Source: Granulosicoccus sp. (GTDB lineage Bacteria; Pseudomonadota; Gammaproteobacteria; Granulosicoccales; Granulosicoccaceae). From it: a stretch of DNA of 64,000 nucleotides. The notes under the pieces were generated by a model, which saw only the letters and a program-made list of their open reading frames with translations, was not told the DNA's origin and made no database searches. Below are positions 1 to 9,786 of the stretch, piece after piece (position 1 is the stretch's first letter; every line of letters begins with the position of its first letter). A program made the position numbers and the translations under genes. The stretch lies in assembly GCA_020627685.1 (NCBI GenBank), contig JAHDGK010000008.1, forward strand, positions 52,322 through 116,321. Reading direction: 5' to 3'.

Positions 1-2211
1 GCTGAGCGTCAGTCACTTATGGCAACCGTTGCAGAACAGGAATCGTCATTGGCAGAACTGCGTGAGCGCAGCGCCTCTTTGCAAAGCGAGATTGAAGGAA
101 AGAATGTAGAAATCGCTGAGCTTCAGGCAACCGTTGACGAGCAAGTCCCGGCTATTTCTCTCTTACGCAGTCAGATCGGTGATGTTGATGCACAACGTGC
201 GGGCATGGTCGCTCAAATAAGTGATCTGGAAGCGCAGTTGGCCGTTGCAACAGAAGCTGCTGAGCAAGCGTCAGCGGTTGAAGGCCTCGAAGCTGAGAAG
301 GCTGCTTTACAAATGCAGATAGGCACCATGCAGACTCGTATTGAGTCAATCATGGCAGACGCTGAAGCGAACAACTCCGGTTTCGCTGAGTTGCAAGCTC
401 AGAAAGCTGCACTTCAAGCAACAATAGGTGAACTGCAGGGTAATTTGGAAGCTGCTGCAGAAGCTAAAGGGTCCGCCGATGCGGACATGGCAGCGTTAGA
501 AACGCAGAAGTCTGCATTGCAATTACAAGTGGGTGACATGCAGACTCAACTCGAATCCATGTCAGCTGACGCTGAGACCAATGGTTCTGCTATGGCCGAA
601 TTGCAAAGCCAAACCGTTGAATTACAGGCGCGTGTTGGTGAACTTGAAGCCGAGTTAGCTGCAGCAGCTGAAGTCAAAGCCACTGCAGAATCTCAAGTGG
701 GTGAACTCTCAACTCAAAAATCTGCTTTGTTCATGAAGATTGGTGAGATGCAGAACTTGTTGGAAGAGAGTGATGCTGAGGCCAGCGCTGATGTCGCAAA
801 GCTAGAGTCGCATAAGACGGCTTTGTTCGACCGTGTTGTTCAGTTACAAAATTCGATCAACGAAAAAGACGCTCAGTTGGGTGAAGGTGCAACGGCTGCA
901 GAATCTTTGGAAGCCAGCAATGCTGAGCTAAATACCCAGGTCGCAGACTTAACCGCAGCCCGCGATGCTTCACTTGAGCAGTTAAGTGCTCTGGAGACTG
1001 AACAAGCTGCGCTTAATAAAGCATTGGCTGGTTTAGAGTCTGTCAATGCTGAGCTCACTGAAAAGGTTGCAGGCTTAGAGGCAGACAAAGCAACGCTCGA
1101 AGGAGATTTAAGTTCTGCAAACGAGTCTGCTGAAGCCTTGGCAGCCGCAAGTGCTGCAGATAAAGAGGGTTTGTCTGCACAGCTCATCGGGGTCGTTGGT
1201 GAGCGAGATGGCCTCCTGTCTGAAGTGGTAGAACTGGGGGTTATGGTTGGCGATTTAGAAGGCCAGCTTTCAGTGGCAACGGACAAAGCTGCGGCTAATG
1301 AGACACGGGTCGGTGAGCTGGAAACTGAGTTAGCGACAACCGTTGAATCGGCAGATGCAAGTAGTGCTGCTGCTGCTGACGCACAGAAGAATCTCGAGCA
1401 GCAAGTTGCTGATACCGTAGCGGCTAAAGATGCTCTGGAAGCAGAGCTTGCTGAAGCTGAGAAGAGTGTTCTTGATCTGCAAGCTCGCAAGGAAGCTCTA
1501 GAAGCTGAGAAGCTTGCGTTAGAGACGCAGGTGGGCGAGATGGATAAGGCAGCGACCGAACTCGAATCGCAACTTGCCGATGCTAACGCTAGCAATGAAA
1601 CTCTCACTTCTGCACTGGCTGACGCTGATGCTTTCGCGGTAGGTTTACGTGATGAGATTCGTAATGAACGAGCGAATCTGACACAGGCGCGTGCTGAAAA
1701 TACTGATTTATCAGGTCAGCTCACGGCGATCACGGAACAAAGCGCAGAAGAGTCAAACCGTGCTGCTGCGTTGAGAGATACCATTGATGAGCGTTTGAAG
1801 GCGAATGGCGTTGAAAATGTTGAAGTGACTATTCGTGATGACAACGGCGTTGTAATCAACCTACCCAGTCAGGCGCTGTTCAACTCGGGGCGTGCCCGAT
1901 TGAGTGCCCCGGGTCGTAGACTAATGGCAAGTGTTGCTGCATCGGTTAAAGACTTGGACAACGACATTGTCGTCGAAGGTCACACCGATAGCGTTCCTGT
2001 TACCGGTGACTTGCAAGCTATCTTTCCAAGCAATTGGGAGCTATCGGTAGCCCGTGCTGCGAATACAGTTAACTACCTCGAGTCGGTTGGTGGGGTTGAT
2101 TCACGCCGTTTAGGTGCGCTGGGTTATGGCCAGCAACGCCCCGTGGCAGGTAATGACACACGAGAAGGCCGAGCGCTCAATCGTCGAGTGGAGTTGGTTG
2201 TAAAACCTTGA
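1..2211 (+). CDS. Coiled-coil envelope protein with C-terminal OmpA-like peptidoglycan-binding domain (5' partial)
   Basis: The reading frame is open to the left edge and the first visible Met (position 19) has no signal peptide behind it, so the real start probably lies outside the window. About 580 visible residues are Ala/Glu/Gln/Leu-rich heptad repeats, predicted as a long coiled coil. The last ~130 residues form an OmpA/MotB-type domain, with EGHTDSVP, SNWELSVARA and a terminal RRVELVVKP. Proteins of this build usually span the periplasm and hold peptidoglycan through the OmpA domain; an N-terminal membrane anchor would be expected outside the window. ubiX starts 58 bases downstream on the same strand. 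The family call is firm; the specific role is unknown. Confidence 0.85.
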   Translation, partial: AERQSLMATVAEQESSLAELRERSASLQSEIEGKNVEIAELQATVDEQVPAISLLRSQIGDVDAQRAGMVAQISDLEAQLAVATEAAEQASAVEGLEAEKAALQMQIGTMQTRIESIMADAEANNSGFAELQAQKAALQATIGELQGNLEAAAEAKGSADADMAALETQKSALQLQVGDMQTQLESMSADAETNGSAMAELQSQTVELQARVGELEAELAAAAEVKATAESQVGELSTQKSALFMKIGEMQNLLEESDAEASADVAKLESHKTALFDRVVQLQNSINEKDAQLGEGATAAESLEASNAELNTQVADLTAARDASLEQLSALETEQAALNKALAGLESVNAELTEKVAGLEADKATLEGDLSSANESAEALAAASAADKEGLSAQLIGVVGERDGLLSEVVELGVMVGDLEGQLSVATDKAAANETRVGELETELATTVESADASSAAAADAQKNLEQQVADTVAAKDALEAELAEAEKSVLDLQARKEALEAEKLALETQVGEMDKAATELESQLADANASNETLTSALADADAFAVGLRDEIRNERANLTQARAENTDLSGQLTAITEQSAEESNRAAALRDTIDERLKANGVENVEVTIRDDNGVVINLPSQALFNSGRARLSAPGRRLMASVAASVKDLDNDIVVEGHTDSVPVTGDLQAIFPSNWELSVARAANTVNYLESVGGVDSRRLGALGYGQQRPVAGNDTREGRALNRRVELVVKP
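295..819 (+). repeat. Five tandem 35-residue (105-bp) coiled-coil repeats
   Basis: Counting from the Met at position 19, the motif (E/Q)K(A/S)ALQ or a close variant recurs at residues 93, 128, 163, 198 and 233. The spacing is exactly 35 residues, i.e. five heptads. Alternate units are more alike (MQTRIES / MQTQLES followed by ADAEAN / ADAETN), giving a 70-residue super-period. The next related motif, at residue 265, breaks the phase at 32 residues. This looks like growth of a coiled-coil rod by in-frame duplication. Confidence 0.75.
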
Positions 2212-2269
2212 TCAATTTAGTCAGTAATGAAGTACCCGGTTCGCTGAGTCTCTCGCAAGAGGGGCTACA

Positions 2270-2893
2270 GTGAGCCGGGAATTCGACAAGACGATATGCG
2301 TCGCAATGACCGGCGCATCGGGTATTCAATACGCACTGAGGCTTATTGAGTGTCTGATTAAGGCCAACTGTGAGGTGTATGTACTCATGTCGAAGCCGGC
2401 GCGCATCGTCATGGGAATGGACACCGATCTCAATGTTCCTTCCAGAACAGCTCAGGTTCAATCCCAGTTTTCAGAAAGCTATGGCGCGCGCGAAGGCCAG
2501 CTTAAGGCGTTTGGACAGGAAGAATGGACAGCCCCTGTAGCTAGCGGTTCAGGTGCGCCTGACGCCATGGTTATTTGCCCTTGTACGACAGGCACCTTGG
2601 CTTCCGTGGCTGCCGGTACTTGTAATAATTTACTCGAGCGGGCAGCCGATGTCGTTATTAAAGAAGGCCGAAAGCTGATCGTAATGCCTCGTGAAATGCC
2701 GTTTTCTCTTATTCATCTGGAAAACATGACCCGTTTAGCTCGCGCTGGAGTCGTCATAATGCCGCCAAATCCAGCCTTTTATAACCTGCCGGAGACCGTC
2801 GACGATCTTGTCGATTTCGTGGTTGCGCGTGTTCTTGACCAGCTAGATGTCAAGCAGGCACTGATGCCGCGTTGGGGCATCGACGAAAGCTAA
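2270..2893 (+). CDS. ubiX: Flavin prenyltransferase UbiX
   Basis: 207 residues, the usual UbiX length. The enzyme joins dimethylallyl phosphate to reduced FMN, making the prenylated flavin used by UbiD-type decarboxylases, including the one in ubiquinone synthesis. Visible family features are the N-terminal TGASG nucleotide-binding motif, CPCTTGTLA in the middle and the PREMPFSLIHLENM segment that forms the active site. The start is GTG with an AGAGG-type ribosome site about 6 bases upstream. The LON-domain gene follows after 7 bases, so the two are probably co-transcribed. A ubiH-type hydroxylase about 5 kb away acts in the same pathway. Confidence 0.95.
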   Translation: MSREFDKTICVAMTGASGIQYALRLIECLIKANCEVYVLMSKPARIVMGMDTDLNVPSRTAQVQSQFSESYGAREGQLKAFGQEEWTAPVASGSGAPDAMVICPCTTGTLASVAAGTCNNLLERAADVVIKEGRKLIVMPREMPFSLIHLENMTRLARAGVVIMPPNPAFYNLPETVDDLVDFVVARVLDQLDVKQALMPRWGIDES

Positions 2894-2900
2894 AGCCTCT

Positions 2901-3479
2901 ATGCAACTTCCGCTGTTTCCGCTCTCCAGTATTGTTATGCCAGACGGCTTAATGCCGTTACGCATCTTTGAGCGTCGATACATCGACATGGTCAAAGAGT
3001 GTTTTAAAAACGATTCGGGCTTTGGTATTTGCCTTATTAAACAAGGAAAAGAGGCGGGGGATGTCTCAGAACCTTATCCTTTGGGTACGCGTGTTTCAAT
3101 CGTAGATTTTGATCAGGGTGCCGATGGATTGCTGCATATCACTGCCCGAGGTATCGAAGAATTTACACTTCTTACGTATAGCTCTAATGACTCAGGTCTT
3201 CTAATAGGCGAGGTATCACCGATACCTAAAAAGCCTGCGACCGCAATGGATCCGGAGTTTGAACTGTTAGCGAAGAAACTGGACCTCATCCTCGATTATC
3301 TTGATACCGAATCGCGCTATGAGGAGAAGAAGCTAGATGATGCGGATTGGGTTATTCACCGATTGTTAGAAGTACTACCACTGGCGAATGAAGCTAAATT
3401 CGAGTTGTTGCAGATGGACAGCAATAGAGAGCGGTTGGAAGCTTTGGCCAACTTGCAAATAGAAATTGCAGAGCGATAA
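2901..3479 (+). CDS. LON peptidase substrate-binding (N-terminal) domain protein
   Basis: 192 residues that match only the N-terminal LON domain, with no AAA or protease part. The opening LPLFPLSSIVMPDGLMPLRIFE segment is typical of the family. Stand-alone LON-N proteins are widespread in Proteobacteria and lack a well-defined function; a role in substrate recognition is only inferred from the domain. It begins 7 bases after ubiX, suggesting an operon, and is convergent with argA, 30 bases away. Confidence 0.88.
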   Translation: MQLPLFPLSSIVMPDGLMPLRIFERRYIDMVKECFKNDSGFGICLIKQGKEAGDVSEPYPLGTRVSIVDFDQGADGLLHITARGIEEFTLLTYSSNDSGLLIGEVSPIPKKPATAMDPEFELLAKKLDLILDYLDTESRYEEKKLDDADWVIHRLLEVLPLANEAKFELLQMDSNRERLEALANLQIEIAER

Positions 3480-3509
3480 ACACACTAACTGCTTAATCGT
3501 TCAAGGCTG

Positions 3510-4859
3510 CTATTTCAAATCAAGACGCTTTGAGTAAATCTTAGAATTCCTTTGCTCGTTGTAGCTCACACGTCGAACCGGTGGTAAATCCTGTCGAGGT
3601 GTCTCGGAATATCCTCGGGCAACAAACCAATGGCCAGTGTGTGTACTGAGAATCCGGGCGCTAACGCAATTTAATTCTCTGGCGCGTTCTTCAAGATGCA
3701 TCAGCAATTGATCGGCACGTCCTTCACCCTGATAATCGGGGTGTGTCACGATGCAGGCAAATTCAGCAGTTGCTGTTTCTGGTTCTAGGTAAATTGCAGC
3801 GCACGCCACAACCATTCCGTCTCGTTCGCTGACAACAAAATTTTCGATGTCTAACTCCAAGTCTTCTCTGGAGCGTGTCACCAATGTACCGTTGGTTTGT
3901 AATGGCGCGATAAGTTGGATAATGCCGCCGACATCAGCAATGGTGGCCGGGCGAATATGCTCCCAACGGTCCATGGTGATTAATGTGCCGCTGCCGTCAC
4001 GTGTGAAAAGTTCACGCAGCAAGGCGGTGGGGTCATCACTTTCCAAAAGATGCACTCGTTCTACATCTCCTTGGCAGGCTTTGACGGCATGATTCAATAT
4101 CGTATTGAGCGTCATGTTTGAAGAATCGGCCTTGTCAGTTTGAGACGGGTTATTTAAAACCCGTTCAATTCTGCGACTACTGGCTTGTCGCAGCGGTGAG
4201 CCGTCTTCATCAATGGGCAGTGAGTCGACGAAGAATGCCAGCTTGTCGGCCTTAAGAGCGATTGCACATTCGGTTGCAACCTCAGAGACAGTCACATTGA
4301 ATACTTCGCCTGTGAGTGAGTAGCCTAATGGAGGCAGTAGCACCATATGTCCGGCATCAAGTATTGCGTTGATAGCGGAGCTATGGACTTCCCTAACGGA
4401 GCCTGTGTGCTGAAAATCGATACCGTCCCGAATGCCGAAGGGCTGTGCGGTTACGTAGTTGCCCGATGTCACCGCGAGTCGTGCACCGGCCATGGGGGTA
4501 TTGGGTAATCCCATAGACAGTCGAGATTCGAGATCGTTTCTAGCGACGCCTGCTGCGCTAATGATGGTCTCTAAGGCATGAGAATCAGTGACTCTGCGAC
4601 CGTCTACGATGTCGCTTTGTTCCTGATCTTGAGCAAGTTGGTCTTCCATCTGAGCTCTCAATCCGAAACACAGGACGAGACGTAAGCCTAAATGACTGAG
4701 TAGGGTGAGATCGTGTGTTAGCGTTGGGAGTAGTTCGCTTCGCAGCCAACTGCCGGGCATGGCAATCACCAGCGTTTTACCGCGGTGAGCATTGATGTAC
4801 GGCGAAGCCGCACGGAACCAGTTGATGTCCCCGTCGTCTTCACGAATTGTCTTTTTCAT
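3510..4859 (-). CDS. argA: Amino-acid N-acetyltransferase (N-acetylglutamate synthase)
   Basis: 449 residues, close to classical ArgA (~443). It transfers acetyl from acetyl-CoA to glutamate, the first step of arginine biosynthesis. The N-terminal ~290 residues are an amino-acid-kinase-like domain that binds arginine for feedback inhibition. The C-terminal ~150 residues are a GNAT domain, with HPDYQGEGRADQLL as the acetyl-CoA loop and WFVARGY near the end. The start is ATG with no strong ribosome site visible. It is convergent with the LON-domain gene and divergent from the serine protease gene. Confidence 0.93.
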   Translation of the reverse strand: MKKTIREDDGDINWFRAASPYINAHRGKTLVIAMPGSWLRSELLPTLTHDLTLLSHLGLRLVLCFGLRAQMEDQLAQDQEQSDIVDGRRVTDSHALETIISAAGVARNDLESRLSMGLPNTPMAGARLAVTSGNYVTAQPFGIRDGIDFQHTGSVREVHSSAINAILDAGHMVLLPPLGYSLTGEVFNVTVSEVATECAIALKADKLAFFVDSLPIDEDGSPLRQASSRRIERVLNNPSQTDKADSSNMTLNTILNHAVKACQGDVERVHLLESDDPTALLRELFTRDGSGTLITMDRWEHIRPATIADVGGIIQLIAPLQTNGTLVTRSREDLELDIENFVVSERDGMVVACAAIYLEPETATAEFACIVTHPDYQGEGRADQLLMHLEERARELNCVSARILSTHTGHWFVARGYSETPRQDLPPVRRVSYNEQRNSKIYSKRLDLK

Positions 4860-5077
4860 GAAAAGTTGTCGAAATAATTGGGCGTTGAATCTCTCAGAAG
4901 AGACCTATAGTAAACCCCTTAGAGTATTTAGTGCGTAAGCAAAATTAGCAATATTCGGGCACGAATTGGTCAAGGTGGAGTCTGCTTATACAGTCTTCCA
5001 CAGTTTCCGGGCAGAAACTCAACTATAAGTGGAACGTTTGTTGCGCCACAATGATGAATTATCAGGAGTACGCTTTA

Positions 5078-7939
5078 GTGACAGAATTTGGGATGAGTAA
5101 ACGGTGTGCATTGCGCAGCGAAAGGCGTGTTAGTCACCTATTCGGGCGTGTAACCTCCCTGATCTTGTTGGTATTGTTCCTATTGCCTATTCACAGGGTT
5201 GCCGCTTCGGAAGAGGCAGGCTGGGCCAACACGGTTTCCAAAGCTGCCAACTCAGTCGTGTCTTTGCAGTTGTCGCAACTGCGTAACTTCGACGACTCCG
5301 AACAAGGAGGAAGCAACGCAACCGGCTTTGTGGTGGATGCTGAATTGGGCATTGTCCTGACAAACAGGCACGTTGTGGGTTCCGGACCCATTCGTTTAAA
5401 TGCGACTTTTCAAAACCAGGAAAGGGTTGTCGCTGTACCTCTGTATCGAGATCCGATTCATGATTTTGCTTTCGTCCGCTATGATCCGGCAGCTCTGCAG
5501 TATGCTCAGCCCACTTCCTTGCAGCTAAGACCTGACAAAGTCAGCACGGGTATGAATATCCGCGTTATCGGCAGTGATGGTGGTGAGCAGCTCTCTATTC
5601 TGCCGGGCACCATAGCCAGGCTTGACCGCGAAGTTCCCTCGTATGGGCGCTATGGTTATAACGACTTTAATACGTTTTATCTTCAAGCCGCTTCCGGCAC
5701 CTCGGGTGGAAGTTCAGGTTCACCGGTTATAGATATTGACGGGGACGTAGTTGCGCTTAATGCAGCGGCTAATACGCAGACTGCGAGTAGTTTCTTTTTA
5801 CCCTTGCCCAGAATTCAATATGCATTGAAGCGATTGCAAGCCGGTGAAGCTATCGACAGAGGAGGTTTTCAAACTTTATTCTCACAGCAGCCGTTTCGTG
5901 AGCTGCTGCGACTAGGGCTTAGCGAAGAGCTGGAAGCCCGGGTAAGAAGCGAAGACCCTCAAACCAATGGCATGCTGACAGTGGGGCAGGTTATACCCGG
6001 AGGCGTCGCCGATACGATACTCGAGCCGGGAGATATCCTGGTCTCCATAGACGGGCAGTTGGTGACCAACTTCATAAACCTGGAGGACAAACTTGATCGG
6101 TCGATCGGCCAGCAACTGGATGTCGAAATTATTCGGCTGGGGCAACAACAATCGGTCGTTATCGGTGTAACAGATTTAAATGCGATCGCGCCGAGTAAAT
6201 TATTTGAACTGGGTGATTCCATCATTCAGGACATGTCCATTCAGCATGCACGCGCTATGAACCTCCCACAGAAAGGGGTCGTCCTTATGCGTTCGGGCTT
6301 TGTATTCACCAAAGGTGGTGTGCCTCAGGGGGCATTGATCACTGAAGTCGATGGTCAATCGATGACCAACCTTGAGAGCTTTATTGATGCGATAGCAAGA
6401 CCGAGCAAGGACAATAAAAAACGGATTCGATTTATTGTGCCTCGCCGGGAGTTTTCCTCGGAGGTTGCACAGATAGAAATTGGCAATAACTGGTTCGACA
6501 ATCGGCTGTGCGAACGTGTCGACGACGTGCGTTTCTGGAATTGTGAAAGTGTTGAGTTAAGCGTACAGCAGGATGTTCAGGGAAGCGGCTTACTCCGAGT
6601 ACCGCGGTATGAAGACCCATTGCTTAATGCTGTCGCACCCGCCATGGTTCGAGTTGATTTCAGTATTCCGTACTCTATTGACAATGTCTATGCCCGTCAT
6701 TTTAAAGGTGTAGGGCTGGTTATTGATAAGGAGGCTGGTCTTGTCGCTGTTGACAGGAATACCGTGCCCATCGGTTTGGGCGATGCAAAAATTACGTTTT
6801 TTGGTTCTCAAATTTTAGCGGGGAAAGTTGTTTTTCTACACCCCAGACACAACATCGCGTTTGTTCAATACGATGTTGATAGCTTGGCTGGTGCCGAATT
6901 TGAAGCCTTGAAATTAACAGAGGGTGGCACGACGCTACCGGATGATCTGACAATGATTGGGTATCGTTCTGACGGGACTTTTAGAGCACATCCTATTGAT
7001 GATATTAGTCGCTTGACGGTGGGTTTTAATCCACCGGGTTTACCTAGATTTCAGCAGGCATCTATCGATGTACTGGGTGTGCCGAATGTACCTCCCTCTT
7101 TGGGAGGGCCTCTTGTTGATGAATCGGGGCAAGTACATGCTGTCTACATGAGTTTTGCGTTTGAAGAGGATCGTGAAATTCGTGAACGTGAATGGGCGAT
7201 GCCTGCAGCCGTATTAGCCGAGTCATTGCGAATGTATCAGTCCGGCAGCCCTTACTATTCTCTGGATACGCGCTTGGAGTATCGACCTCTGGCCTTGGCT
7301 CGAGAGTATGGACTGCCAGATGAGTGGTTAATGCAGTACTTCGATTTGCCGGCAGATATTCGTAGGGTGCTTTATGTCGATCAATTGATCCCCAATACAG
7401 ATGCAGCCGATAAATTATCTTCGGGAGATGTCCTGATAGCTATAGACGGGAAAGTTGTGTCTGAGCTTTTCTTAGCTGAAACGTTATCCCAAAAACCGAC
7501 CGTATCGCTAACTATTCTTCGTGATGGCGAAGTCCTGAATGTCTCTTTGAACCCTTCAACGGTTGAAGCCTTGGGAACAACACGGCTTGTGAGTTGGGCA
7601 GGCGCTACATTTCAGGAATCGTTCAGTGACATTGGTTATCAAAAAGGAGTTGATTTCCCGGGTGTGTACATTGCCAGCACCAGCGAAGGTTCACCGGCCT
7701 TGTGGGACCGCCTGTATAGGAATCGTTTCGTCGTTGCGGTGGAAGGGCAAACAGTCAACAACCTGGATGAATTTTTGTCGCAGGTTAAGGCACGTGCACA
7801 AGATGAGATTACTCGGCTCACAATAGTTTCCATGAGCGGACGAAAACGCATCGTTACTGTCAAGCCGGAGTATAATTTCTGGCCGACGTTCGAGATTACT
7901 CGCGAAGACGGCGATTGGCATCGAGTGAACCATCGATAA
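5078..7939 (+). CDS. Deg7/Nma111-like HtrA-family serine protease with a degenerate second protease lobe
   Basis: About 953 residues, roughly twice the size of DegP. A signal sequence (LILLVLFLLPIHRVAA) precedes the first trypsin-like lobe. Counting from the ATG at 5051, the triad is His107 (TNRHVV), Asp138 (IHDFAF) and Ser222 in GGSSGSPV, the variant serine motif of the yeast Nma111 / plant Deg7 branch. PDZ-like segments follow at about 300-480. A second lobe from about 540 has DRNTVP in place of the His motif and SLGGPL in place of the serine motif, so it should be inactive; PDZ-like segments end the protein. GTG 5078 is preferred because AGGAG lies 9 bases upstream; ATG 5051 has no such site. 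Periplasmic quality control is inferred. Confidence 0.85.
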   Translation: MTEFGMSKRCALRSERRVSHLFGRVTSLILLVLFLLPIHRVAASEEAGWANTVSKAANSVVSLQLSQLRNFDDSEQGGSNATGFVVDAELGIVLTNRHVVGSGPIRLNATFQNQERVVAVPLYRDPIHDFAFVRYDPAALQYAQPTSLQLRPDKVSTGMNIRVIGSDGGEQLSILPGTIARLDREVPSYGRYGYNDFNTFYLQAASGTSGGSSGSPVIDIDGDVVALNAAANTQTASSFFLPLPRIQYALKRLQAGEAIDRGGFQTLFSQQPFRELLRLGLSEELEARVRSEDPQTNGMLTVGQVIPGGVADTILEPGDILVSIDGQLVTNFINLEDKLDRSIGQQLDVEIIRLGQQQSVVIGVTDLNAIAPSKLFELGDSIIQDMSIQHARAMNLPQKGVVLMRSGFVFTKGGVPQGALITEVDGQSMTNLESFIDAIARPSKDNKKRIRFIVPRREFSSEVAQIEIGNNWFDNRLCERVDDVRFWNCESVELSVQQDVQGSGLLRVPRYEDPLLNAVAPAMVRVDFSIPYSIDNVYARHFKGVGLVIDKEAGLVAVDRNTVPIGLGDAKITFFGSQILAGKVVFLHPRHNIAFVQYDVDSLAGAEFEALKLTEGGTTLPDDLTMIGYRSDGTFRAHPIDDISRLTVGFNPPGLPRFQQASIDVLGVPNVPPSLGGPLVDESGQVHAVYMSFAFEEDREIREREWAMPAAVLAESLRMYQSGSPYYSLDTRLEYRPLALAREYGLPDEWLMQYFDLPADIRRVLYVDQLIPNTDAADKLSSGDVLIAIDGKVVSELFLAETLSQKPTVSLTILRDGEVLNVSLNPSTVEALGTTRLVSWAGATFQESFSDIGYQKGVDFPGVYIASTSEGSPALWDRLYRNRFVVAVEGQTVNNLDEFLSQVKARAQDEITRLTIVSMSGRKRIVTVKPEYNFWPTFEITREDGDWHRVNHR

Positions 7940-7964
7940 ACTTTAAGGTAGGAGTGCGGCTTTT

Positions 7965-9224
7965 TTGAACGACTATGATGTCGTCATCGTAGGTGGGGGA
8001 ATGGTGGGCAGTATGCTCGCTGCCGCATTGGCTACCCGGGATGGCCTTGGTGCTTCTCTAAAAATTGCGTTGCTCGAAAATCGTGCGCCTGAACCGTTCG
8101 AGCCAGGCAGCGATCCGAAATACGATATACGAGTATCTGCATTAAGTGCCGCGACGCAGGCAATGTTTGAAAACGTTGGAGCCTGGCAGGGGATTGTTAA
8201 TCGTCGGGCTTGTCCGTATCGCGAGATGTTGGTTTGGGACGGCGAAGCTCACGGCCGGACACACTTCAAATCATCTGAAGTCAATATGCCTGAATTGGGG
8301 CATATCGTTGAAAACCGAGTCATGCAGTTAGCGTTGCTGGATCGGCTGCTAACTCTAGACAATGTCGACTACCTTTGCCCCGTAAGCCTTCAGGGATATC
8401 AGTTGGTTGACCAAGGTGTTGTGTGCGATCTCAGCGATGGGCATAAATCCATAACCGCTAGTCTTCTGGTAGGGGCCGATGGCGCACAATCCACTGTTCG
8501 ATCTTTAGCCGGTATTGAGGTTGAGCGACAGGCTTATCCTCAGCATGCATTGGTGGCAACCATCCAAACTGTCCTTCCTCAGCAGGATATCACCTGGCAA
8601 CGATTTCAGCCGACGGGTCCGGAAGCGTTTCTGCCGTTGTGTGGAAATTTCGCGTCTATGGTGTGGTACCACGATGAAGAGGAGGTCGACAGATTACGCA
8701 ACCTAAGTGATGAAGACTTTATTGATGAGATGGAGCAGGCTTTTCCCGAGGAACTAGGCGGTATTCACAAACTGCTAGAGCGAGGTAGTTTTCCGATTGC
8801 AAAGGCGCATGCAGAGCACTACATCACTGATCGGGTAGCGTTAATCGGCGATGCAGCTCATACGGTCCACCCCTTGGCCGGGCAAGGCGTCAATCTGGGA
8901 ATGCTTGATGCCGCTGCACTCACTGATGTGGTGGCGGACGCGCACAGTGCCGGACACGATATAGGTGGCCGACGTCAGTTAAGAAAATATGAACGATGGC
9001 GTCGCGGTGAAAACAGCATCATGATTTCCGTTCTGGATGGTTTTTATCACGCGTTTAAACCACAGGCGACAGCATTTCAGAAAGTAAGATCCGCAGCGTT
9101 GAATATTGCTGACAGTGCCGGCCCGCTAAAGCGATTTGTTATGCATTATGCGTTGGGGACATCGGGGCAGCTTCCTACGCTTGCGAAAAAATCGTTTAAG
9201 GGTATTCGCTCTAATCAGGAATAA
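7965..9224 (+). CDS. UbiH/UbiI/COQ6-family FAD-dependent hydroxylase
   Basis: 419 residues, a class A flavoprotein monooxygenase of the ubiquinone-hydroxylase family. It has the N-terminal GGGMVG dinucleotide-binding motif, GADGAQS (the DG motif) near residue 170, and GDAAHTVHPLAGQGVNLG near 290, the FAD ribose-binding motif typical of UbiH-like enzymes. It probably hydroxylates a ring position of the ubiquinone precursor; the sequence alone does not tell UbiH from UbiI or UbiF. The start is TTG with AAGGTAGGAG about 12-20 bases upstream. The 3' end overlaps the convergent ypeA-like gene by 14 bases. Confidence 0.9.
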   Translation: MNDYDVVIVGGGMVGSMLAAALATRDGLGASLKIALLENRAPEPFEPGSDPKYDIRVSALSAATQAMFENVGAWQGIVNRRACPYREMLVWDGEAHGRTHFKSSEVNMPELGHIVENRVMQLALLDRLLTLDNVDYLCPVSLQGYQLVDQGVVCDLSDGHKSITASLLVGADGAQSTVRSLAGIEVERQAYPQHALVATIQTVLPQQDITWQRFQPTGPEAFLPLCGNFASMVWYHDEEEVDRLRNLSDEDFIDEMEQAFPEELGGIHKLLERGSFPIAKAHAEHYITDRVALIGDAAHTVHPLAGQGVNLGMLDAAALTDVVADAHSAGHDIGGRRQLRKYERWRRGENSIMISVLDGFYHAFKPQATAFQKVRSAALNIADSAGPLKRFVMHYALGTSGQLPTLAKKSFKGIRSNQE

Positions 9225-9627
9225 GCCGCTTGCCGAAGCTGGTGCAGTTATCATCGGTAAAACCAATGGCCTCGTAGAATGCGATGACGTCATCGTTACC
9301 GGTTCTGACTTGCAAGTTGATCTTAGGGCAGCCTTTTGACAGTAAACGGGATTCAACATCCAGCATGAGCTTTTTTCCGAGCCCTTGTTTACGTACAGTA
9401 GGGTCAACGGCTAAGTAGTTAATCCACCCCCGGTGTCCGTCATAGCCGCCCATAACGCTACCAACGATCCGCCCGTTGTCTTCAGCCACGAGAAAAAGGT
9501 CTGAGCCTACAGCCAGTTTTCTATTGATATCCAGGCCGGGGTTGTTCCAGGGGCGGGTTAACTCACATGCCTGCCAAAGAGCGATGACATTCTCTGTGTC
9601 GTCAGTATGAAAAATCCTTATATCCAT
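9211..9627 (-). CDS. ypeA: GNAT acetyltransferase, YpeA family
   Basis: 138 residues from the ATG at 9627; a longer in-frame start at 9684 adds 19 residues outside the usual family length. It resembles E. coli YpeA throughout: MDIRIF start, LTRPWNNPGLDI, GSVMGGYDGHRGWI and GCPKINLQVR. The GNAT acetyl-CoA loop is RKQGLGKKL. The natural substrate of YpeA is unknown, so only general N-acetyltransferase chemistry can be stated. It is tail-to-tail with the ubiH-type gene, with a 14-base overlap. Confidence 0.88.
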   Translation of the reverse strand: MDIRIFHTDDTENVIALWQACELTRPWNNPGLDINRKLAVGSDLFLVAEDNGRIVGSVMGGYDGHRGWINYLAVDPTVRKQGLGKKLMLDVESRLLSKGCPKINLQVRTGNDDVIAFYEAIGFTDDNCTSFGKRLIPD

Positions 9628-9786
9628 CCGTTGTAATTCTGAACGTTTTTCCAATGGGGTTATACGCTCTGGCGGAGAGCGCACAAATAGAGTCGTACAG
9701 TCAATTTAGCGTTATTCAGATGGCATAGTCAAACAACGGGTATTTGATTTTATCCACAGATTTTTGAGCCGCCTGCGACCTTATCT

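Noticed and set aside
873..1607. 244-codon minus-strand frame opposite the coiled-coil gene
   Set aside because: It is the mirror of an Ala/Glu-rich repeat; Ser/Ala-rich product with no domain.
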